From positions 3,658,001-3,722,000 of the forward strand of contig NC_016041.1 in assembly GCF_000226565.1 (NCBI RefSeq): a stretch of 64,000 nt of DNA, written 5' to 3'. Both the position numbers and the translations under genes were made by a program. This DNA is from Glaciecola nitratireducens FR1064. Its GTDB lineage: Bacteria; Pseudomonadota; Gammaproteobacteria; Enterobacterales; Alteromonadaceae. Under the pieces are notes generated by a model. The model saw nothing but the letters and a program-made list of their open reading frames with translations. It had not been told where the DNA came from and did no database searches. Position 1 is the first letter of the stretch. Each line of letters starts with the position of its first letter. This document shows positions 17,922-27,427 of the stretch, one piece after another.

Positions 17922-18727
17922 ATAGAACTCCTAGCAAATACTCGCTGAGCCAATAGCAGCAGTACAAAAGTCTGACCTAGAGGTAAGCCAATACTCAGCA
18001 AAGTGTCTGCATTTTGCCCCGCCATTTGATCAAGTTGATAGCCAGGGAAAACAAGGTTCAATAACTCTAATGCAGGTAGTTGCCAAGTGAGTAAGCCCAC
18101 AAGAATGCCGCCACCAGTAAAAAATAGCACTGCAAAAACGATCGCTGAACGTGCAGTGCTGGCGAATGTGTTAAAAAAGCTCATTAAAGCGATAAAAGGC
18201 ATTACAGAAATTAGCAGATAAGCGAAGAGTAAAACGCTGCGAGAAAACGCAGCTACAAACAAGGTTGGTTCGCGAAAGCTCAATACCGCCAACGTTGCAG
18301 CCAACGTGACCGATATTAATGTCGCTGTTATCAATACCTGTCCTAGAAAGCGACCAAACAAAATTTCGCTTCTGGTTGCGCGCAGAGTTAAAAATCGAAG
18401 TGTGCCACGTTGCTTATCACCCACAGTTTGATCGCTGCTTAGAAACAAACAAAAACTGGGAAAGCTATAGAGCGCAATTAACCAGTAGACGGCGAGTTCC
18501 GATTCAGCCCAAGTCAATAATTTGCTTAAACCAATAGCGCCAAACACACTATCAAAAAACCCTGCAAATTCAGTCGAACTAAGCAGGGTTCCCGATTCCG
18601 CTATTGGATAGCGCAAAATCAACAGCCAGCAAATCAGAAAAGCACCCACTGAAAGTAAGCCGCGCTTGGTTAAAAACAGTCTCACCAATTCAAATCCTGC
18701 GATGCCTACTAGTCTTTTAGGGTGCAA
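17918..18727 (-). CDS. ABC transporter permease (NosY/ABC-2 type)
   Basis: A 269-residue membrane protein with about six hydrophobic helices and the segment QTVGDKQRGTLRFLTLR, the elbow-helix motif shared by NosY-like and Na+-export ABC-2 permeases. The start codon is TTG at 18727, supported by GGAGAA six bases upstream. It lies 45 bp after pckA on the same strand with no clear terminator between them, so read-through from pckA is possible. The ATP-binding subunit gene follows with a 4-bp overlap. Confidence 0.8.
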   Translation of the reverse strand: MHPKRLVGIAGFELVRLFLTKRGLLSVGAFLICWLLILRYPIAESGTLLSSTEFAGFFDSVFGAIGLSKLLTWAESELAVYWLIALYSFPSFCLFLSSDQTVGDKQRGTLRFLTLRATRSEILFGRFLGQVLITATLISVTLAATLAVLSFREPTLFVAAFSRSVLLFAYLLISVMPFIALMSFFNTFASTARSAIVFAVLFFTGGGILVGLLTWQLPALELLNLVFPGYQLDQMAGQNADTLLSIGLPLGQTFVLLLLAQRVFARSSI

Positions 18728-18772
18728 TCTGCTTTCTCCGTGCTGCTTAGTTTGTATGACTATATTTGCTTT

Positions 18773-20386
18773 TTATTGCGGCACGCTCAATTTAGGACCT
18801 GCTTCAACTAAGCTTCTGCCGTGCGCAGTATCTGTAAATTTCTCGAAATTATCAACAAATAGACCGGCTAGATCTTCCGCTTTCTCATACCAATGTTGTG
18901 CTTCGGCATAAGTACCTCTTGGATCTAGGATACTAGCATCAATATCCGCCAATTGTTTTGGAATACTCAGATTAAAAATAGGCAGTAGATGCGATTCTTC
19001 GTCATCTAAACTTCCATCTAAAATAGCATCGATAATTGCACGAGTCGCTTTTATAGAGATTCGTTTACCGCTTCCATTCCACCCTGTATTGACCAGGTAG
19101 GCTTGAGCGTTGGCAGCCTGCATACGTCTTTCTAACACGTTCGCATATTGAGTTGGATGCAAGGTTAAAAACGCAGCTCCAAAACAGCTAGAAAACGTAG
19201 GTGTTGGCTCTGTTATACCTCGTTCTGTGCCCGCTAACTTAGCAGTGAAACCCGACAGTAGGTAATACTGTGCTTGTTCAGGCGTAAGTTTTGCTACCGC
19301 TGGTAGCACACCAAAAGCATCTGCGGTTAAAAATATCACTTTTGATGCATGACCTGCTTTAGAAATAGGCTTTACAATATTTGCGATATGATTGATTGGA
19401 TACGAAACACGGGTGTTTTCAGTGATCGAATTATCATGATAGTCAATTATTCCATCAGCGTCATGTGTTACGTTTTCAAGCAGTGCATCGCGCCTAATGG
19501 CAGCATGGATATCAGGTTCATTTTCTTGGCTAAGACTAATGGTCTTGGCATAACACCCGCCTTCTAAATTGAACACCCCATTATCATCCCAACCGTGTTC
19601 GTCGTCGCCAATAAGCTGTCTTTTAGGATCCGTTGAAAGCGTAGTTTTACCGGTTCCAGACAGACCAAAGAAGATAGCTACGTCGCCGTCTTTACCTACG
19701 TTAGCACTGCAGTGCATTGACGCAATGCCTTGTAGTGGCAAATAGTAGTTCATGATGGCAAACATGCCTTTTTTCATTTCGCCACCATACCAAGTTCCAC
19801 CAATTAGCTGGATACGCTCGGTCAAGTTAAACGCAACGAAATTTTCAGAATTAAGCCCTTGCTCTTGCCAATTTGGGTTGGTAGTTTTCGCACCGTTCAT
19901 CACGATGAAGTCTGGTTTGAACGCGGCTAATTCTTCAGCGCTCGGTGTGATAAACATGTTGGTCACGAAATGTGCTTGCCAAGCAACCTCGGTAATAAAG
20001 CGAACCGACATTCTTGTATCAGCATTTGCACCACAAAAGGCATCAACTACAAACAGTCGTTTGCCGCTAAGCTGGGTTGTAACTAACGCTTTAAGCTGTT
20101 CCCAAGTTCCTTGATCAATCGCCTTATTGTCGTTTTTGCCTTGATCCGACCACCATAAAGTATCCTCGGTTACGCTGTCTTTGACGATATATTTATCTTT
20201 AGGAGAGCGCCCTGTGAATTTCCCAGTCTTAACACATACCGCGCCTGACTCCGTGATATACCCTTTTTCAAAACCAGACAAATCTGATTTTGTCGTTTCT
20301 TTGAATAAAGTATCGTAGTCGGGATTGTGAAGAATTTCAGAATCGGTATTAATATTGTAATCTTTCAATGAATCGATCAAGCTCAC
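18773..20386 (-). CDS. pckA: phosphoenolpyruvate carboxykinase (ATP)
   Basis: A 537-residue enzyme converting oxaloacetate and ATP to phosphoenolpyruvate, CO2 and ADP at the start of gluconeogenesis. The kinase loop [11 protein letters not shown] is near residue 245, the PEPCK signature MHCSANVG precedes it, and the N-terminal [10 protein letters not shown] is diagnostic of the ATP-dependent type. Length agrees with E. coli PckA (540). The start is GTG with AGAG upstream. Growth on C4 acids or amino acids fits the dicarboxylate symporter elsewhere in the window. Confidence 0.96.
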   Translation of the reverse strand: MSLIDSLKDYNINTDSEILHNPDYDTLFKETTKSDLSGFEKGYITESGAVCVKTGKFTGRSPKDKYIVKDSVTEDTLWWSDQGKNDNKAIDQGTWEQLKALVTTQLSGKRLFVVDAFCGANADTRMSVRFITEVAWQAHFVTNMFITPSAEELAAFKPDFIVMNGAKTTNPNWQEQGLNSENFVAFNLTERIQLIGGTWYGGEMKKGMFAIMNYYLPLQGIASMHCSANVGKDGDVAIFFGLSGTGKTTLSTDPKRQLIGDDEHGWDDNGVFNLEGGCYAKTISLSQENEPDIHAAIRRDALLENVTHDADGIIDYHDNSITENTRVSYPINHIANIVKPISKAGHASKVIFLTADAFGVLPAVAKLTPEQAQYYLLSGFTAKLAGTERGITEPTPTFSSCFGAAFLTLHPTQYANVLERRMQAANAQAYLVNTGWNGSGKRISIKATRAIIDAILDGSLDDEESHLLPIFNLSIPKQLADIDASILDPRGTYAEAQHWYEKAEDLAGLFVDNFEKFTDTAHGRSLVEAGPKLSVPQ

Positions 20387-20656
20387 TACAAGGTCTCTTT
20401 GTTTAGGTCGGATTTTGTCGCTTATCTTACTGGTTTTGAACCCTATGCTCCACCTTTTCGCCGCATACTCAGTATAAAAATAGCGAATATCTTGAATTTA
20501 TAGAATATTGGGAGATTTAGCACGCTAAAAAGTGAAACCGACTCCGTACTATTTCACACACCAGATCAAAATAACTATTCCACAGTCGACAACACACTCA
20601 ACTATTGCTAAGTGTAACAGCAGCATCCTTCATCATTATATTTAGGGGCACTTGGG

Positions 20657-21787
20657 CTAGTCAGCTTTTTGCAAATCTGCATCAGTCATCTGCATATTTT
20701 CATACACGACAACACTATTTCGGCCTTGATTTTTTGCTTGGTAAAGTGCTTGATCAGCCTTATTTACCGATTCCCTATTCGAGTTTGAATTAGGATCGAC
20801 ATTAGACACACCAAAGCTGGCAGTAAGCTTACCTGCACCAGAAAAACAATGTGAATTAACAGCCGACTGTATTTTTTTGGCCACCGAAATAGCGCTTTCT
20901 GAAGATGTGGAGGGTAGTAAAACAATAAACTCTTCTCCTCCCCAGCGAGAAATAATGTCTGTGTCCCTGACATTGTCTTGTAATAAACGTGCAAACTCTC
21001 TAAGGACAGAATCACCTACTTGGTGGCCATGCGCATCGTTAACGTTTTTAAAATGATCGATATCAATCATGATTAAGCTCAATGTCTTGTTGTGTCGTTT
21101 AGCCCTTTTTCGTTCGATTGCTAAGTGATCATCAAAATATCGTCGATTACTCAAACCAGTAAGTTGATCAGTAACTGAGAGTTTTTCTAATGCGATGAGA
21201 TGAACCTTTTCTTTTTCTCTTATTTCTTGAATAGTTTTGTAAGCAGAGTTTGCTGATACTTCAAAAAAGCAGGTAGTGTACACGACAGCTAAAGTGGCGA
21301 TAGTAAATCTAACAAATCCTTTTATATCCCAAAAGCCATAGTCCCATTCACCTATTCCTAGGTAAGCCATCGGTATAATGACGGAATAAAAAAGGACAAC
21401 CATTATCATCCCTTTACGTAAGCCTAGTATAGGAATAACAAATAATGGATAACAAACAGTCCAAATAAGTCCAAAACTTTCATTTCCAGCAAAGTACGAA
21501 AAAATGACTAAAAAAGTGAATAATAGAGCAGTGACAAAATAAGAAGCAAAATAAAAACTTTTCTTAACAATAAGTGAATAAAGAGCCAGCGCTGTAGAAA
21601 TTGAGATAATCAAATTTACTATTGATAGAAGATAGCTATTAGGTTCAAAGTTAATGAAGGCAAATGAGGCAAACGTTAAGGTAGTAACGATAAGTATGGC
21701 AGCCGTCATAATTAGGCGTCTGTGCAAAGACGGATCTTGTTTCATCTCTGCATCTGCAGCAAAAGCGGTTTTTATTCTTGATAGCAT
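20657..21787 (-). CDS. membrane diguanylate cyclase (GGDEF)
   Basis: A 376-residue protein with six predicted membrane helices (about residues 25-190) and a C-terminal GGDEF domain. The active site is intact (RWGGEEF) and an RxxD inhibitory site (RDTD) lies five residues before it, so product inhibition by c-di-GMP is expected. ATG at 21787 is chosen because AAGG lies just upstream; an in-frame TTG 30 bp earlier has no comparable site. No periplasmic domain of note is present, so the signal may be sensed within the membrane. It stands alone. Confidence 0.85.
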   Translation of the reverse strand: MLSRIKTAFAADAEMKQDPSLHRRLIMTAAILIVTTLTFASFAFINFEPNSYLLSIVNLIISISTALALYSLIVKKSFYFASYFVTALLFTFLVIFSYFAGNESFGLIWTVCYPLFVIPILGLRKGMIMVVLFYSVIIPMAYLGIGEWDYGFWDIKGFVRFTIATLAVVYTTCFFEVSANSAYKTIQEIREKEKVHLIALEKLSVTDQLTGLSNRRYFDDHLAIERKRAKRHNKTLSLIMIDIDHFKNVNDAHGHQVGDSVLREFARLLQDNVRDTDIISRWGGEEFIVLLPSTSSESAISVAKKIQSAVNSHCFSGAGKLTASFGVSNVDPNSNSNRESVNKADQALYQAKNQGRNSVVVYENMQMTDADLQKAD

Positions 21788-21995
21788 TTTGGCCTTGTCT
21801 TGCTGCAAGTAATACAATATTCAGCAGCTTTAATAAATTGTTATGTAACTATTCAACACGTAGCTACTTTAAACGTTTAGGTACCAGAAACAATTACAAC
21901 TCTCGATAATCTGTGTTTTTAAGGTCCCCTTTTTAAACCAATGTTAGCAGGCGCTAAACAACGATTAAACAAATGTGCTTTGAAGTAATATTGCT

Positions 21996-24008
21996 CTATT
22001 TTTTAAATTCATACAAAAATCGGCTCTCGAGTTCTTCGCTAGTAATCGGCTTGCTAATTAAATAACCTTGCAAAAAATCACAGCCTTCCCTAATCAACCA
22101 ATCTTTTTGCTCCTGTGTTTCAACCCCTTCAGCAACTGTTTTAAGCCCGAGAGCTTTTGCCATAGCAACGATCATTTCAAGAACAGCGATAGAAGGCTGA
22201 TCGCCAGAGATGAAAGAACGATCAATTTTCAGCGTATCAACCGGCAGGCGAGAAAGATAGGAAAGCGAACAATAGCCGGTTCCAAAATCATCAATCGAGA
22301 CAGTTATCCCATGCTTTCGCAGTTGTTTTAAGGCAAAAAAGCTTTCGTCAAACTCCTTCATCAATACCGTCTCGGTAATCTCTAGTTCAAGTAATTTTGG
22401 GTTAACATCGTACTTTTTGATAATAGATAACACTCTATCCACGTAAGTCTCTTCTTGCAGCTGTCGAGCAGAAACGTTCACAGCAATAGGTATGCCGCCG
22501 TACTCAGGTTCCCAGCTTTTGATTTGCCGGCACGCTGTCTCAAGAACCCAATCACCAATGGCAATAATTGAGCCGCTTTCTTCGGCGATTTTAATAAAGC
22601 CTTCTACAGAAATAGGCTCTGGATTATTATTCCAGCGTATTAGCGCTTCGCAACCGACCAACTGCCCGTTTTGAGAGCTCAGTTTTGGTTGAAAATTTAG
22701 GTGAAATTCGTTGCGCTCAACAGCATAATTTAAAGCTTGCTCTATTTTTAAGCGCGTTTCGACTTTCTCGCCCATTTCTTTGGCATAAAAGTGCCAATGT
22801 GTTCCACTACTTTTTGCTTCATACATCGCCAAATCTGCACAACGCATTAATCTACTTGTATCTTGGCCATTATCAGGATAAATCGAAATACCAATACTTC
22901 CCGAAGTACGAATTTCACGCCCCTGTAAGAAATAGGGCTGCGTTAATGCATTATCAACTCGTTGCACGGTATGCACTAATTCATTAATTTCAGTCATTCC
23001 TTCAATGACAACAAGAAACTCGTCACCACCTAAGCGCCCTATTGAATCATTACCTCGGAGCACATTAGTTAGCCTGTTGGCCACTTCAATAAGCAGAATA
23101 TCCCCAACATCGTGCCCTAAAGAATCATTAATATTCTTAAAGCGATCCATGTCAACAAACAGCACAGCAACTTTTGTGTTCGTGCGTTTCGCAGTAACAA
23201 TTGCTTGCGATAGTCTATCTGCTATTAACGTTCTGTTAAGCCTGTCTGTTAGAGGATCTCTAGTAGCCAAGTGGCGGAGTTGGAGTTGTGCAGCAATGAG
23301 CCCCTTTAGCATTTGTTTGATGTGAGTTAGCAACTGGCCCATTTCATTTTTTCGATTAATCGTTAAGTTCGATAGAGCAAGTTCGTCGGGATCTTCTGGA
23401 TCAATTTTCGATATCGATTCAGTAATACGACGCAAAGGTGAGGTTAACAAATTAGAAGATAGCCATAACAGTATTAAAGCAATCATCAGTGCCTGCAATA
23501 AGCTAGCTATAATAACACTAGCCGCAAACGTCAAAAACTCATGAGCAATAGGGAGCAAATTTAGCCTTATTGAAAGCACGCCGATCTTGCGCTTCGTGCT
23601 ATTCACTTCGACAAATAAGTCTCTTTCACCTCCAATATCCTCACCAATGAAATTAGCAATAACCCAGTCCATAGTAGGTGTGCTTTCTGCAATAGACTTA
23701 TGTGATTCAGCGAGAATATTTTCAGCTTCACCATAGAGCACAGCATCTTGAACCATGCCTAACGCAGTCATGCTGCCGACAACTTGTTGGGCTAAAACAG
23801 GATCGAGAGTCCAAGCTGCGTTAGCAGCTCCACCTTCCGCTGCGGTAAGAATTTCTTGCGCCAAACTGAGTGCTTCCTCACGCTGTTCAGAAATTTGAAT
23901 ACTGAGTGAAACCCCACTTACTGAGAGCCCAATTACAATGCTAAGCACTAAAGCCACGATGGCTTGAGTTAGCGCTAACGACTTGCCTACGTAATCAATG
24001 ATTCTCAT
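21996..24008 (-). CDS. membrane GGDEF-EAL protein with periplasmic sensor
   Basis: A 670-residue protein: TM1 (about 10-35), a periplasmic region of about 130 residues, TM2 (about 165-190), HAMP-like linker, GGDEF (GRLGGDEF) and EAL (CEALIRW, ITETVLM, DDFGTGYCSL, AEGVET). Both catalytic motifs are intact, so it could make and/or degrade c-di-GMP. The ATG at 24008 lies 66 bp after a gene for a periplasmic binding protein on the same strand, an arrangement like NspS-MbaA of Vibrio, where a binding protein controls a GGDEF-EAL enzyme. The partnership here is inferred. Confidence 0.85.
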   Translation of the reverse strand: MRIIDYVGKSLALTQAIVALVLSIVIGLSVSGVSLSIQISEQREEALSLAQEILTAAEGGAANAAWTLDPVLAQQVVGSMTALGMVQDAVLYGEAENILAESHKSIAESTPTMDWVIANFIGEDIGGERDLFVEVNSTKRKIGVLSIRLNLLPIAHEFLTFAASVIIASLLQALMIALILLWLSSNLLTSPLRRITESISKIDPEDPDELALSNLTINRKNEMGQLLTHIKQMLKGLIAAQLQLRHLATRDPLTDRLNRTLIADRLSQAIVTAKRTNTKVAVLFVDMDRFKNINDSLGHDVGDILLIEVANRLTNVLRGNDSIGRLGGDEFLVVIEGMTEINELVHTVQRVDNALTQPYFLQGREIRTSGSIGISIYPDNGQDTSRLMRCADLAMYEAKSSGTHWHFYAKEMGEKVETRLKIEQALNYAVERNEFHLNFQPKLSSQNGQLVGCEALIRWNNNPEPISVEGFIKIAEESGSIIAIGDWVLETACRQIKSWEPEYGGIPIAVNVSARQLQEETYVDRVLSIIKKYDVNPKLLELEITETVLMKEFDESFFALKQLRKHGITVSIDDFGTGYCSLSYLSRLPVDTLKIDRSFISGDQPSIAVLEMIVAMAKALGLKTVAEGVETQEQKDWLIREGCDFLQGYLISKPITSEELESRFLYEFKK

Positions 24009-24074
24009 TAAACTTAATGCCCTAAGATGCTGCAACTCTCAAAATGTTAATAACTTGTGCTTTTTCTTTCGCTA

Positions 24075-24827
24075 TCATTCGGCATCGAAATACAACACAT
24101 TTTTATACTTTTTATTCTTTTTCACACTCTCTAAATTGGCAACACAAGCATCTCTTACTGCCTCGGTTTTGAACATAAAACCGTTAGGACTTTTTCCAAA
24201 TAGAGGTAATATATTCACCGGAACCGTTACATCAAGTCCACTTTCTTTTAGCATCTGTTGTCGATAATACTCGTAAATATTACCGTCCATTTGAACAAAA
24301 TCTACTCGTCTGCTGAATAGCATTCTCAACTGATTTTTTTGATTATATGTTTCGCTGTAATTTTTATTCTGCTTTGCCATGTCGGCATACTCGCCGCCAA
24401 TGTGCGCAATTGCTCCCTGCCATGAAAGCAAAGAATATTCAGATAGCTCTTCAATCGTCTTTACTTCAAACTTCCTATCAGCAAGTGAGAAAAGAAAGTT
24501 TTCATAGGCGTACACATACCCGGTGTAGTAGCCCTCAAGCTTCTTGTCGTTGATAACCTTTTCATTAACGTCGGTGACCACATCAACTGAATCAGTTTCA
24601 AATTCAACAAGACGTCTCGCATAAGGATGCAACTTAGGCTTCACTTTATAGCCTGAAGGTTCTAAGCAGTCTTTTAATAAATCGATCAATATTCCGCTAG
24701 GGCCATCTTCCATAACATAAGGGGGCAACGTACTTCCAAAAGATGCGACTATTTCTTTAGACTGGCTAAAGGCAGGGTTGAATGCCATTAGTGATATAGC
24801 TACGAGTAAAGCTGATTTGCTCATCAT
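24075..24827 (-). CDS. periplasmic solute-binding protein, family 3-like
   Basis: A 250-residue protein with a cleavable signal peptide (SLMAFNPAFS) and a family 3 binding fold: GSTLPPYVMEDGPSGILIDLL at the start, the middle VDVVTDVNEKV, and LFGKSPNGFMFK near the end. No ABC permease or ATPase gene is adjacent. Instead the next gene is a membrane GGDEF-EAL enzyme, so a sensing role rather than uptake is likely. The ligand, probably an amino acid or other small polar molecule, is unknown. Confidence 0.75.
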   Translation of the reverse strand: MMSKSALLVAISLMAFNPAFSQSKEIVASFGSTLPPYVMEDGPSGILIDLLKDCLEPSGYKVKPKLHPYARRLVEFETDSVDVVTDVNEKVINDKKLEGYYTGYVYAYENFLFSLADRKFEVKTIEELSEYSLLSWQGAIAHIGGEYADMAKQNKNYSETYNQKNQLRMLFSRRVDFVQMDGNIYEYYRQQMLKESGLDVTVPVNILPLFGKSPNGFMFKTEAVRDACVANLESVKKNKKYKNVLYFDAE

Positions 24828-25012
24828 TTTTTCTCACCACTTTTATTCGTGGAAATTTTGTTCGGATTTTACTATATAGTTAATTGCTCACAGAGACAAA
24901 TACTCTGGCTTGTAAACACTTCAGTTTTTAGCTAAATAAACAGTAGTTGCGTCATGATTTCGGCTTTCGTTTGTTAACACCATGACATAGCTACTCTGGT
25001 TAATTAAAGAAA

Positions 25013-25642
25013 CTAACGCGTTCCAAAAATTTTATCACCCGCATCACCAAGGCCAGGAAGAATATAGCCCTGCTCATTTAAGCGTTCATCTATAGCCGCA
25101 ACATAAATATCCACGTCGGGATGAGCCGCTTGTACTGCTTGGATGCCTTCGGGTGCGGCAACTAAAAACAAACCAAGAATATGCTCACAGCCTTTCGCTT
25201 TGAGTAAGTCAATAGTGGCGATCAGGGTACCACCAGTAGCGAGCATGGGGTCAACAATAAGACCAATACGTGAGTCAATGTCGCTCACCACCTTGTCGAA
25301 ATAAGCTACAGGCTGCAGCGTTTCTTCATTTCGATAGAGCCCTACCACGCTAATTTTTGCATTAGGCACTAAGCGCAGCACGCCGTCCAACATGCCTAAA
25401 CCTGCCCGTAATATAGGCACCACCGTTATCTTTTTACCCTTGATCTGACTGACAGGGATGACATCTCCCGCCCATCCTTTAATCGTAATACCTTCTACTG
25501 CAAGATCTCTAGTTGCTTCATAAGTTAATAAATTAGCCACTTCACTCGCCAACTCACGAAAATCTTTACTACTTATGCCATAGGCGCGCATTAAGCCAAG
25601 TTTGTGTTGTATGAGCGGGTGTTTAATTTCGTAAACTGACAT
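25013..25642 (-). CDS. upp: uracil phosphoribosyltransferase
   Basis: A 209-residue enzyme making UMP from uracil and PRPP. The PRPP loop [11 protein letters not shown], the PILRAGLGM segment and the C-terminal [12 protein letters not shown] match the family, and length is normal. ATG at 25642 ([10 protein letters not shown]) is chosen since it follows AGGAAA and matches the family N-terminus; a longer upstream frame is not coding-like. No uracil permease gene lies nearby. Confidence 0.96.
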   Translation of the reverse strand: MSVYEIKHPLIQHKLGLMRAYGISSKDFRELASEVANLLTYEATRDLAVEGITIKGWAGDVIPVSQIKGKKITVVPILRAGLGMLDGVLRLVPNAKISVVGLYRNEETLQPVAYFDKVVSDIDSRIGLIVDPMLATGGTLIATIDLLKAKGCEHILGLFLVAAPEGIQAVQAAHPDVDIYVAAIDERLNEQGYILPGLGDAGDKIFGTR

Positions 25643-26024
25643 AACATTTCCTATTCGCAAAAAACATACAGATGATAAGGCCTCATAGCATACTGCTAAA
25701 AATTCTGACTGACAATGAACAGACCGAAACGTAGAAAAAGCACGCGTGCGCATTTTTGCATGCTCTATACGCATTAATAAAACCGAGTAACAATGAAACA
25801 CTAATGAGGATGGTCCCTGTTTTAGACCAAGCAATCAAAAAAGTTAACTAATTTCGTCAATTTTGACCCGTCGCTTACTCTGCAAAACTGTCGCATGTTG
25901 TATAGGTTAGGTACTTCGTTTATTCTCTTTGAATAGATATCGAATAAGTTACTGACAACTCATCACTAGATGACGATTTTTTCAGTGTAAATAATTCGGC
26001 GCTTTGAGAGCCTCATATAACAAT
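25643..26024. other. 382-bp intergenic region
   Basis: A divergent gap between upp and the REC-HPt gene. It contains short dyads such as GCACGCGTGC near 25740 and GTCAATTTTGAC at 25856-25867, the latter in the wrong orientation for an FNR box. No small gene, RNA or clear promoter was recognised. Confidence 0.4.
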
Positions 26025-26819
26025 ATGACTGATGATAAACTAACAAAAGGTTTCAAAAAGGAAAGTTCAGCTCTAAAGGAAGATAAGCCACTTTTAGTGG
26101 AAAAGTCTTTGCAAGTATCAAGCTTAGCAGGGCATATCCTATTGGCTGTAAACTCAACACTAAATCAAGATTTGATTACTAACGCTCTTGAAAAAACTAA
26201 GGCCACTGTCGATTTAGCAGAAAATGGCCAAAAGGCGCTGCAAAAAGCGATATCTGGTCAATTTGATTTGATTCTAATGGACATTCAATTGCCCGTTATG
26301 GATGGCAAAGAGACCATGGCATGCTTGCAACAACTGGGCATTGATATACCAGCTTATGCCCTAACTGCAAATAACACCGGCTCTGATATCGAAGAATACG
26401 TTGCTCTTGGCTTCAGCGGTACTTTATCTACTCCCATTAATCTGAGTCAACTCTATCAGGTAATAGCCCAACACCTGAGGGAAGCTATTAAGGAAAATGA
26501 TCCTCAAGAATCAACACTGTCTCGTTTTATAGCGACAACGCCAAAATTAAAAACACTATTTTTTACTGAATTATATAAACAACACGTTGCGATTGCCGAT
26601 AGTATAGAGAGCTTAAACTATAATAATCTGATAGAAGTTATACATGTGATAAAGGGTACTGCAGGTAGCGTAGGTTACGCTGATTTAACTAAAATGGCGG
26701 AGCATTGTTTAACACTATTACGGCAGGATCAGCTTGAGCAGGGCGTGCAACATTGCATTCAACTAAATAATGAAATTGCTTCTCTCATAAGTGAGAATGA
26801 CATGAGAGAACTAGAATGA
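26025..26819 (+). CDS. degenerate receiver-HPt fusion protein
   Basis: A 264-residue protein with a receiver-like domain (about 40-165) followed by an HPt domain with HVIKGTAGSVGY, whose histidine could carry phosphate. The receiver keeps the acceptor Asp (LMDIQLPVMDG) and Thr (ALTANN), but the N-terminal acidic pair is replaced (HILLAVNSTLN where hybrid-kinase receivers have VDDN) and the usual Lys-Pro is STPI. It may therefore not be phosphorylated normally. ATG at 26025 is chosen over an upstream TTG. The gene overlaps the next receiver gene by 4 bp. No histidine kinase is adjacent; the layout looks like the tail of a hybrid kinase that lost its kinase core. Confidence 0.75.
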   Translation: MTDDKLTKGFKKESSALKEDKPLLVEKSLQVSSLAGHILLAVNSTLNQDLITNALEKTKATVDLAENGQKALQKAISGQFDLILMDIQLPVMDGKETMACLQQLGIDIPAYALTANNTGSDIEEYVALGFSGTLSTPINLSQLYQVIAQHLREAIKENDPQESTLSRFIATTPKLKTLFFTELYKQHVAIADSIESLNYNNLIEVIHVIKGTAGSVGYADLTKMAEHCLTLLRQDQLEQGVQHCIQLNNEIASLISENDMRELE

Positions 26820-27220
26820 GCATAAACATTAATATTTTATTAATAGATGATGTGGAATACAGCAGAGAGATCCTCAGGGCTGCATTGTCGAACTGTATTA
26901 ATGCCCAAAGTCGGTCGATAAAAGCGGCTTTTTATCACTCATCTACTGGTCAATCAATCATCCAACAAATCGAGTTACAAAAAATCGATCTGGTGTACTT
27001 GGACATCAACTTACCTGAGATTAGCGGCATTGATGTGCTTAAGAATATACGTGTAGTGTTTCCAAACTTAATGGTAATAATGGTGTCAGGTGAGAACTCA
27101 TCTGAAAATGTTAAAAACGCAATTGCTAGCGGTGCAAACGGATTTATTGTAAAACCCTTTACTTCACAGCGGGTTACCGATTCCCTTAATAATTACTTAA
27201 AAAAACAGAAAAAAGCGTAA
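26816..27220 (+). CDS. single-domain response regulator
   Basis: A 134-residue stand-alone receiver. LLIDDVEYS supplies the acidic pair, LDINLPEISG the acceptor Asp, MVSGEN the Ser/Thr and VKPF the Lys, so it is complete, unlike the receiver in the gene before it. It starts inside the stop of that gene (ATGA), so the two are translated together and the HPt domain may hand phosphate to or take it from this protein. There is no output domain, so it probably acts by protein contact. Confidence 0.8.
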   Translation: MSININILLIDDVEYSREILRAALSNCINAQSRSIKAAFYHSSTGQSIIQQIELQKIDLVYLDINLPEISGIDVLKNIRVVFPNLMVIMVSGENSSENVKNAIASGANGFIVKPFTSQRVTDSLNNYLKKQKKA

Positions 27221-27252
27221 AGGAAATATTTGCAACTTGGTGGTCAATAAAA

Positions 27253-27282
27253 AAGGTTTGTTACCGTTCGACAACAAACCTT
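27253..27282. terminator. Bidirectional-looking hairpin terminator
   Basis: A 10-bp stem AAGGTTTGTT (27253-27262) pairs with 27273-27282. On the minus strand it is followed by TTTTTT, a good Rho-independent end for the minus-strand genes or remnant upstream of it. On the plus strand the T tract is weak, but it lies 33 bp after the receiver gene. Confidence 0.65.
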
Positions 27283-27305
27283 CTTATAAGTATTTCAGAT
27301 TGAGT

Positions 27306-27392
27306 TTATTTTGCTTTTCGAGCCATTTGCAAACCCGCCAAACTTAATCCCATTAGTAACCAAACGCCTGGAGTTACACCGCAAGGAATATC
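27306..27392 (-). pseudogene. PEP-CTERM sorting-tail remnant
   Basis: Read on the minus strand, the stretch after an in-frame TGA encodes a tail containing TPGVWLLMGLSLAGL followed by QMARKAK and a stop. This has the parts of a PEP-CTERM signal: a proline motif (TPG in place of PEP), a hydrophobic helix and a basic end. Nothing upstream in frame looks like the body of a protein, and a terminator follows the stop directly. It is best read as the 3' end of a decayed exported PEP-CTERM protein gene, with the main part lost next to nhaC. Confidence 0.5.
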
Positions 27393-27427
27393 TCACACAC
27401 TAGCGTTGTCAAAGTAGATAGTGGGTA

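Noticed and set aside
16459-18727. A nitrous-oxide reductase (nos) cluster, from a NosC-like cytochrome and NosFY-like ABC genes
   Set aside because: No nosZ, nosD, nosR or nosL is present and the cytochrome is convergent with the ABC genes; generic ABC-2 transporters look the same.
25856-25867. GTCAATTTTGAC near upp as an FNR-type site
   Set aside because: The half-sites point the wrong way and spacing is 2 bp, so it is not a TTGA-N6-TCAA box.
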